From Parachlorella kessleri (taxonomy: Eukaryota > Chlorophyta > Trebouxiophyceae > Chlorellales > Chlorellaceae): a stretch of DNA of 28,537 nucleotides. The position numbers and the translations under genes were made by a program. This document shows positions 22,671 through 28,537 of the stretch, piece by piece (position 1 is the stretch's first letter; every line of letters starts with the position of its first letter). The stretch lies in NCBI GenBank assembly GCA_001598975.1, contig BBXU01001058.1, positions 1-28,537 on the forward strand, in the 5' to 3' direction. Under the pieces are notes generated by a model. The model saw only the letters and a list, made by a program, of their open reading frames with translations. It searched no databases and was not told the origin of the DNA.

Positions 22671-22702
22671 GGGGAGGGGAAGAGGGGGGGGGGTGGGGGG
22701 GG
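22671..22702 (+). repeat. Long G-run between SDA1 and the DUF1499 gene
   Basis: Runs of 4, 4, 10 and 8 G are separated by one to three other bases. This could form a G-quadruplex. It lies about 30 bases after the candidate SDA1 polyadenylation signal, where it could slow polymerase or simply be a polymer tract. Confidence 0.7.
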
Positions 22703-22761
22703 TTACCACTAGGTGACGTGAAGGGACTAGTATACCTCGGCTGACAACACATCAACTCATT

Positions 22762-22779
22762 TGACGTGGCCTATAAATA
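22762..22779 (+). promoter_or_regulatory. Candidate core promoter of the DUF1499 gene
   Basis: TATAAATA occurs at 22772-22779, 164 bases before the ATG at 22943. TGACGTGG, a bZIP-type (ACGT core) motif, lies at 22762-22769, and a second TGACGTG lies at 22714-22720. This is the clearest TATA-like promoter in the window. Confidence 0.45.
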
Positions 22780-22942
22780 TAACCACAGCTCAGTGTCTTG
22801 TGTAGTTTCCGACGGTATCCTCCATGTGTCCTGGTAATACGGCCACCTCGCTACTGATCACAATCGGTTTCCTAGCTAATCAAGGTTTTCGTAAGGCTTG
22901 CAACCTTGTGACACTCGAACCGTGGCTTGGTTAGAGGGCGGC

Positions 22943-24760
22943 ATGTCTATGTTTTTCCGAGCTCGCTGGTCAGGCCCCAAGGAGACCAGGAGAAAGAGCT
23001 CTCGAACGCTCAACGGGATGGAACTCGGTCCCGACACAGCAGACGCGCCAGCGTACACTAGCCACGACCTTCCCGTTTCCCCCAAGCTATGGTTACTGCT
23101 GGGCATACTGTATGTCGGACTTGGTGAGAAGAACCGGCATCTACAAGTCTTACCACTCCACTGTCTGCACTGCCGCCTTCTTGTGTGCCACCAAGCGCTT
23201 GGCAGAAATTCAACAGGGTCCGGCTGCTGCAGGACTAGTACAGCTGGCTCTCGCAGCGAGCTGGCGGTGGTGGTTTGGCTGTGCGCTAGGCTTGGGCATC
23301 TTGAAGACAGGCAGCAGCTTGGCAGGGCTTGGGTACACAGGTGTGAGGCAGGCATGCAGCATGCAAACATGAGGCTAATGCTGTGTGTGCGTGTATTGAG
23401 TGGGTGAGGCGGTGGGTGGGTCCTAGGGGTGGGGGGAAGTGACTCTGCTATAAATAACTGGCGGTACCAGGGAGCTAACACCTTGCTGCGGCTCAAGGGT
23501 TGCTGTAGGGCCCGGTGGTCTGAGCCGCTAACTCTAAGCCTGGTCACTCTGGCTTCCCTGCTCCGTCCTAATGACATTCGCAGGAACCTTCCTGCCGCAG
23601 GCGGCCGCACTGGCCGGTACGAGGCCTCGTCCCCAAAAGCGGCGGGCCGCCTGCTGCGCCTGCTGCTGCGAGTGGTGCTGTGGGGCTCAGCCAAGGTCCA
23701 GCAGCTGCTGTGGCGGCTGCGCTGGCTCATCTATGCCAATGGCCTGCTCATAGCGACCATGATACTTATACATCTGTCCTCGCCAGACCCGCGGCCACCG
23801 CCGCTGGCCTTCCCAGCGGCGTGCCCCGTTAACAAGCGTTTTGGGTGCAGCCGAGTAGCTCAGACGGGGCAGCACGGGGCAGCGCGAGGTGTGGCGCCGC
23901 TGCTGGTGGAGGCTGATGTGGTCTTTGTTCAGCGGGCGGCGGAGGACTGGGTGGGCATGCAGGTCGGTGGGGGACCGACATAGGAAGTCATATCGAACGG
24001 GTGAGGGCTGCGCGAAGACCAAGCAGGAAAGAAGGTTTTGTTTCCTAGTCTCCGGCCGCCAGTTGTGCTGCCAATGAACCGAGGTGGACCTGGACTGTGC
24101 AGTCCAGGGATCTACTGACAAGTGCTGCTGCACTGTGGTGCAGACGCATGCTCGGATACTGGCAACCAGCCCGGGGTTCTTCCATGCCCGGTTCGTTTCC
24201 TTTTTCTGGGGCTTTGCTGACGACTTCTATGCTAGCATCAGGTTTGTGTGAAGCTTGGTCTTAAACAATAACCACTCATGCTCCGTGCGATTGCTTTCCA
24301 CCGCACACTATGCATACAGCTGGGACGGCACCATTTGTTTGGTAGAGTCTATGAATGTCTCCAGCCACCCCTTGCAGGCTACCTGGCTCGTATCGCAGGC
24401 TGCTGCTCGTCCCATGTTCGCACCACCGCCCGCCCAGGCATGCTGATGCCCCGCCATGCTGGTTCCCGCCCCTGCAGGTGCCACAACTCCAGCCACGCGG
24501 TGGTGGAGGTGCAGGGTCAGCTGCGGCTGGGCACGTCCGACCTGGGGGTCAACAAGCGGCGCAACAGGAGGGCCCTGGAGGCATTGGAGCTGGCAGCGCG
24601 GGATGGGACCATCCCGGAGGGCCGCTGCGAGACCAGTGCCTCAGCCGTGAGCCCAGGGACGAGGGCAGCGGGTGTGGCGGCGGCGGTGCAGCAGGCGGGG
24701 CAGCAAGTGCAGCAGGGGCAACAAGGTGTAGAGCAGCGGCAGCAGCAGCAGCCAGGGTAG
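22943..24760 (+). CDS. Membrane-anchored DUF1499 domain protein
   Basis: The modelled exons are 22943-23123, 23601-23962, 24144-24241 and 24478-24760, in phase, giving 307 residues. The protein has two hydrophobic segments, KLWLLLGILYVGL (about 48-60) and WLIYANGLLIATMILIHL (101-118). A DUF1499 domain follows, with ACPVNKRFGC near its start, FFHARFVSFFWGFADDFYASI (about 193-213) and GTSDLGVNKRR (232-242). In the family these correspond to the CP...NC start, the GFxDDxEF motif and the SRxGxSDLGVN motif. The C-terminal 60 residues are rich in Ala, Gly and Gln. The biochemical role of DUF1499 is not known to me. A different acceptor at 24083 would add 20 residues before THARILA. The last Ile-Arg of the GFADDF exon and the RCHNSSHA exon join cleanly. 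The ATG at 22943 is the first in the frame after an in-frame TTG. Confidence 0.82.
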
Positions 24761-24830
24761 CAGGTGCTCAAGGCTGGCTTGCTTGTGTCACGTTGTGGGT
24801 ATGCCACCTTCCGGCCTTAGACTCCCAACC

Positions 24831-24835
24831 TGTAA
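24831..24835 (+). terminator. Candidate polyadenylation signal of the DUF1499 gene
   Basis: A TGTAA motif lies 71 bases after the stop codon, the same spacing as in the lipase gene. Confidence 0.55.
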
Positions 24836-25200
24836 GAAGACGTCCTCTGTACACACTTGGGTTGATCCCCTAGCTACTTGAGGGAGGGGGGTTGACCACA
24901 GGCGTTGAGACCCTGGCCAAAACTTCATATCAGACAAAGAGGGGCATTGTGGCTAAGGTTCTAAGTTGCTGGGGCACAGTGCCCCGCTTGCATCCAGCCC
25001 TTACTCTTCCCAGATGCTTGTCGTCCGGCTGCACCACCTGTCAATCATGAGCAGAAGGCCAGGCAGGTTGGGGCTAGGTGTCAACAGGCAGCTGTGTACA
25101 GCAAGGCTTTGAACAGGGCTGGGCAGGGCTGATAGCAATTATCAGAGCTGGGGCTAGACTGTACTCAAAAAAATGATGTTGCGCCTTGAAAGCGTAAAGT
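24836..25200. other. Intergenic spacer
   Basis: No gene is seen. It should hold the promoter and 5' leader of the gene that starts at 25201. A small inverted repeat, CTGATA at 25129-25134 and TATCAG at 25140-25145, could form a weak hairpin. No clear TATA box is present. Confidence 0.5.
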
Positions 25201-26664
25201 ATGGCCACCGCACAATTCAGCAATTTGACGCCAGAGTCCTGCAGGTTACTGCAGTGCATGCCAGCAATCACCAGACACCCCACAGACAAGGTTTGTTGGC
25301 ATACTCAGAAAGGTATGCTCTGAGGGTGGCGTGCTAATCTATAGGAGCCTTGCTTAGCGGCTTGTCATGTTCCCATACCGCTTTCAATACCGTTTGTCTA
25401 TACCGCATTTTGAGCCCTACCAGGTGAGCGTGCGGCCATCCGCAATCATCGGTCAGGCTAGCTTCCTTAGCCTTCAGTATTACCTGAATCTCACCCAACG
25501 TTGCCAACGACGGAGCTGGGTCACCAATCCTGTACCGCCATGTTGGTTATGACAGCCCCGGCGCAGCCACAGGTGCGGCCTGACTTGCGTTTTCGGCTCA
25601 CGGGGGATGTTGGAAAGCTTGTGAAAGCTCGGAAGTGCACAGGCTTGCGTGTCGGTTGGCATCATTTGGTTGTCGCGACATGTCGTTCAAGCCCACCAAT
25701 CACTAAGGCTGCAGCCGGCTGCCAAGAAAGGACCAGAGGGGCGTTCTACTGAGCCAAACCTAGGGAGGGCTTTGCGAGCACCACAGCCTGGTGGGCTGTA
25801 GGGAAGGATGCAAATGGCCTGTATGGACGTGCAAGCCAGCCAGATGTTTGCTCATATTTGAGACCAGGGGCGCTCCTCTGTCTTCTTTCCGTCACCACTG
25901 TTGTGAACCCTTGCGTGCAGGCTCTTGCAAAGGATGAGGTGCTGGGGACACTGCAGCGCAGGCAACACATCCGCCAGGCGTGCAAGGCGGCAGCGAACAA
26001 CACTGCCAGGGCGGCCTTGCTGGCGGTGATAGTGTTAGAGGTACGTGGAAGCTGGTATCCAAGGGGGTCGCAAGGATACTTGGTAGAGGTGGGTGGAGGC
26101 TTGTGTGCAGGGAGGCTGCATACTTCAAGCGTACAAGTGCAACGCTTCTGCCAGGTAGCACCGCAGGAAGCACGGCCGGGATGCGTCGGAAGGCACGCTG
26201 CCAAACCCTGCAGGGACATTTGCGCCTGGCGGTGCCATTTTTCATGGAAGGCTTGCGTGCAGTTGGCAGGAGGGGTCAGAAGCCGCAGCTCTTACCTGAT
26301 GCATCCAGCCTTCCCCCCCACGCAGGTGCTGAGGCTCGCTCTTGGTGGCAAGATTGTCAAGCAGCTCACGGGTCACCCTGACCCCGTCGGTGAGGCTTCA
26401 GCCAAGCTCTGGACGGAGGCCGTGTCCCTTGCACAGGCTTCCGAGCAGCAAGCAGCCCAGCGGGGGGTCGAGGTGTATGTGGTTCCCTCCGGGCTGGGGT
26501 GGTCCGAGGAAGGAGCCGCGCAGTCCAGCCGCAAGCTGCTGTTCCGGGCCGGCAGGGCGTCGGACATGGCTGCCAAGGCACCCAGCATTGATGTGGCAGC
26601 CGCGCGGCAGCTGCAGGGCGCTGCACAGCAGCTTCCTATGCCCACCACCTTGCAAAATACATGA
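25201..26664 (+). CDS. Unrecognised protein, five-exon model
   Basis: I do not recognise this gene. The modelled exons are 25201-25290 (starts MATAQFSNLTPESCRLLQ), 25358-25423 (FPYRFQYRLSIPHFEPYQ), 25573 to about 25650 (VRPDLRFRLTGDVGKLVKAR), 25921-26040 (LAKDEVLGTLQRRQHIRQ then AANNTARAALLAVIVLE) and 26326-26664 (LRLALGGKIVKQLTGHPD to the stop at 26662-26664). Each fixed exon is a whole number of codons, and donors and acceptors are GT-AG. The donor of exon 3 is not settled; 25620, 25650 and 25668 are all in phase. The protein would be about 230 residues, soluble, with a helical Ala/Leu/Arg-rich middle and a segment VEVYVVPSGLGWSEE near the C-terminus. No signal peptide or membrane segment is evident. 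The last two exons are the most convincing as coding. No TGTAA follows closely. Confidence 0.5.
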
Positions 26665-27525
26665 GATTGTGCGTGCTGTGAATGGTGGTGGGTTTCGCCT
26701 GATAATTGTGTGGGGAGCAGACTGCCTCGGGCTAGGGGCTATGACCACGGCCCGCGGGCAAGCTACGGTGGAGTTGCTATCAGTCCTGCTGGGTGGAAAC
26801 CTGGATTGGTTGTTCCCTTGTTCCTAATGGGCCAGCGTATGGGCCCTATTTCCCAATGGGGCTGACATGCAGCTCTAGGCTTGATTACTTTGCCATCTGC
26901 TGCAACTGCTTGCATGCGCACCAGTTTCCCCCTAGGTGGCCCATTGCGAGGCAGGGCCTTTTGGATGGCATTGTGTTGCGATCTTGTGTGTTACCCTTGC
27001 GCTGTTGGTAGCATTGCTATTCAACTTGCGCGCCCTGCTAAGCCTCGGGGGCTGCTATAGGTTTGGCGCCTGCTTTCCACCCCCTCTTTATGCACCTAAT
27101 GCAAATGCCTCCCTGTACAGACCTTGTGCACTGTTCGCATCTGAAACGTTGGGTCCGCGTATATGGGACAGGCTGAGCTGGGTTTCTTTCTGCCGCGGGT
27201 ATGGTTTGTTCGCACGTGTTTAGTTGGTACGGCGCGACGGCTTGGACAATGGGATGTGCAATGTGGGCATGATGCTGTTGTGGGGCCCAGGGCAGAGTGA
27301 GGGTGTTCGGGTGAAGGGCACCTACTCTCTGGTACTCATTTCGACGAGCTGGTGCTGGTGGCAAGTCCTCCTGCTGCGCTTGCGATGTACAACACCCAGC
27401 CCTGCTGCTGTTTGACCTTGGTTGCATACTTGCCAGGGTGCCCTTGTAATGGCAGCCGGCTGGAGACCTTGTGCGGTGGCGGCTGAGTGGCACGGCTGGA
27501 CATACGCAGGCACCCAGCTACTTAC

Positions 27526-27612
27526 AACTGTTTGAGCGGAGCCCTGGTTGGCAATCAGCCCTGGGTGACCAGCAGCCTGCTGCAGCAAAGGACGCAGTGC
27601 CACTAAGGCCAT
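27526..27612 (-). other. Candidate coding exon of an unknown minus-strand gene
   Basis: From ATG at 27610-27612 the minus strand reads 29 codons beginning MALVALRPLLQQAAGHPG. It ends exactly at GTT|GTAAGTAG, a strong donor, in phase 0. No partner exon could be fixed, so this is only a suggestion. Confidence 0.2.
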
Positions 27613-27620
27613 GGGGGCCG

Positions 27621-27687
27621 CCCTAGCCTGGGCCTAGTCCACCCCTGGTAGCCCTAGGCACCCCCTAGCCATGCCGGGCCCCTAACC
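27621..27687 (+). repeat. Cluster of CCTAG/CCTAA motifs
   Basis: Five short motifs (CCCTAGCC, GCCTAGTCC, CCCTAGGC, CCCCTAGCC, CCCCTAACC) occur within 67 bases, with irregular spacing, in very C-rich sequence. The next bases include a small palindrome (CACCATAGTGGTG). No function is evident. Confidence 0.5.
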
Positions 27688-28537
27688 GGCCCCCATCACC
27701 ATAGTGGTGCATGCATGACCTGACCTATGCATCATGGAGCAAGGCCACTGATCTGTTGCCTTGGCATGTCCCACCGGCCATGGAGAGATCCACCACCTCA
27801 GACACTCCTGCCCAGGGCCCCAAAGCATACCTTGCAACGACGTCAGGCTGTCACCCTTGAGGGAAGGCCTTCCTCTCCTCTGTTCGCATCAATTGCAAGT
27901 TGCCTGCCACCACCAAGGTGAAAACCTGGCTGCCCTCGCTCTCACGCTCCCCTGCAGCACTGCTGTTCATGTTCATGTTTTCCATTGCCCCTGCTCTAGT
28001 TTAGGCTGAAACCACTCTCCCGGTGGCCTCCCAGTAGCGCCCCGGAGACCAGGGCCTGGATCAGAGCTCACGGCAAGAGGTACGTTTTGTGTCCAGGCCT
28101 GTCAGTGAACTGCCCCTCTCAATCTTGTTAAGGGTGCCATGTCCTGCGAACAGAGAGTCACAGGCGACATGTACAGGGCTGGGTGCAATATGCTCCTGGT
28201 GTGCTGCTGCCGTGACCCTGTGCCATCCCCCCGCCCCACTGGCTCCTGCTCCCCCACGCGCAATGCTGGTCAGCTGGGGTTGCACCGCCACTGCTGCCGG
28301 TGGAGGTCCCGGGGTGACCACGATTGCCTAGACCTAACGAGTCGAGGGTGGCAGCCACTGACTTCGGGTCTGCTCTGTTGGCGGCGGGAGTGCACGTGGG
28401 ATCTAGACGCAGCTTGGAAGGACCACGCCTGTGTGATGGCAACAGGCTGGCCGACCGCCCCTCCCAAGGCGTGTCGTTGTGCTATGCGTCAGTGTCCGGA
28501 GGTCGGGAGATGTTGGCGTTTTGAGTGGTGGTGGTGG

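Larger units (their letters stand above)
22454..22761. other. 3' flank of SDA1 and spacer to the DUF1499 gene
   Basis: No gene is seen. The stretch holds the SDA1 3' untranslated region, a TGTAA at 22635-22639 and a run of G at 22671-22702. A first TGACGTG motif lies at 22714-22720. Confidence 0.6.
26665..28537. other. Region without a convincing gene
   Basis: Open frames exist on both strands, but none shows a known domain or a consistent set of splice junctions. The best hint is a minus-strand candidate exon at 27526-27612. Minus-strand frames at about 28158-28442 (with VAATLDSLGLGNRGHPG) also look mildly coding, so a minus-strand gene continuing past the window edge is possible. A cluster of CCTAG motifs lies at 27621-27687. 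Confidence 0.5.

Noticed and set aside
22876..23730. 284-codon open frame on the minus strand
   Set aside because: It is antisense to exons 1 and 2 of the DUF1499 gene and the intron between them, and its protein is low-complexity Ser/Arg/Pro.
25858..26664. 268-codon uninterrupted plus-strand frame as one exon
   Set aside because: The piece 26041-26325 starts with GTACGT and ends in CGCAG, and its translation is unlike the flanks. Splicing it out keeps the frame, so it is treated as an intron, although retention cannot be excluded.
27038..27493. 151-codon minus-strand frame with several Cys and His
   Set aside because: The Cys spacing (CEQC, CIRC) hints at a zinc ribbon, but the surrounding residues, lack of splice support and position do not back a gene.
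1..28537. Bacterial defence systems, CRISPR arrays, prophage or integrated virus
   Set aside because: None seen. The window is intron-rich eukaryotic DNA with housekeeping genes and no repeat-spacer arrays, integrases, capsid or reverse transcriptase frames.

Overview
The window looks like nuclear DNA of a green alga, probably a core chlorophyte. Every recognisable gene is split into short exons by many GT-AG introns of about 150-400 bases, most of which end in CTGCAG. The sequence is moderately GC-rich. The algal polyadenylation motif TGTAA lies about 70 bases after two of the stop codons. One gene encodes the plastid-division dynamin DRP5B/ARC5, which is specific to photosynthetic eukaryotes. 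The sequence alone does not give a species. There are no prokaryotic operons, CRISPR arrays, tRNA genes, rRNA genes or intact transposons that I can see. Exon models were built by hand from splice signals, exact reading-phase agreement across each junction, and recalled family sequences. They are predictions.

Layout, left to right: (1) 265-1556 (+), the 3' end of a class 3 (alpha/beta-hydrolase) lipase whose 5' part lies outside the window. (2) 1557-3421, a convergent gap with no gene seen. (3) 9505-3422 (-), a complete 16-exon DRP5B/ARC5 gene. (4) 9506-9852, a compact shared promoter. (5) 9853-11129 (+), EIF1AD, an IF1/S1-fold protein tied to late 40S maturation. (6) 13510-11377 (-), the protein farnesyltransferase/geranylgeranyltransferase-I alpha subunit, preceded by two upstream coding-like exons. 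Depending on the splice site chosen, these either extend it or encode a separate ~62-residue protein that overlaps its start. (7) 14428-22453 (+), SDA1, a 60S biogenesis factor in 20 exons, with one and probably two GC-AG introns. (8) 22943-24760 (+), a two-membrane-segment DUF1499 protein. (9) 25201-26664 (+), a gene I do not recognise. (10) 26665-28537, no convincing gene.

The genes do not form one pathway. There is a loose growth and cell-cycle theme: ribosome biogenesis (EIF1AD for 40S, SDA1 for 60S), plastid division (DRP5B) and prenylation (FNTA). Two head-to-head pairs share short intergenic regions: DRP5B with EIF1AD, and FNTA (or its upstream partner) with SDA1. The most interesting points are the possible overlapping two-protein arrangement at FNTA, an inverted pair of E2F-like sites between DRP5B and EIF1AD, the GC-AG introns of SDA1, and the unrecognised gene at 25201-26664.
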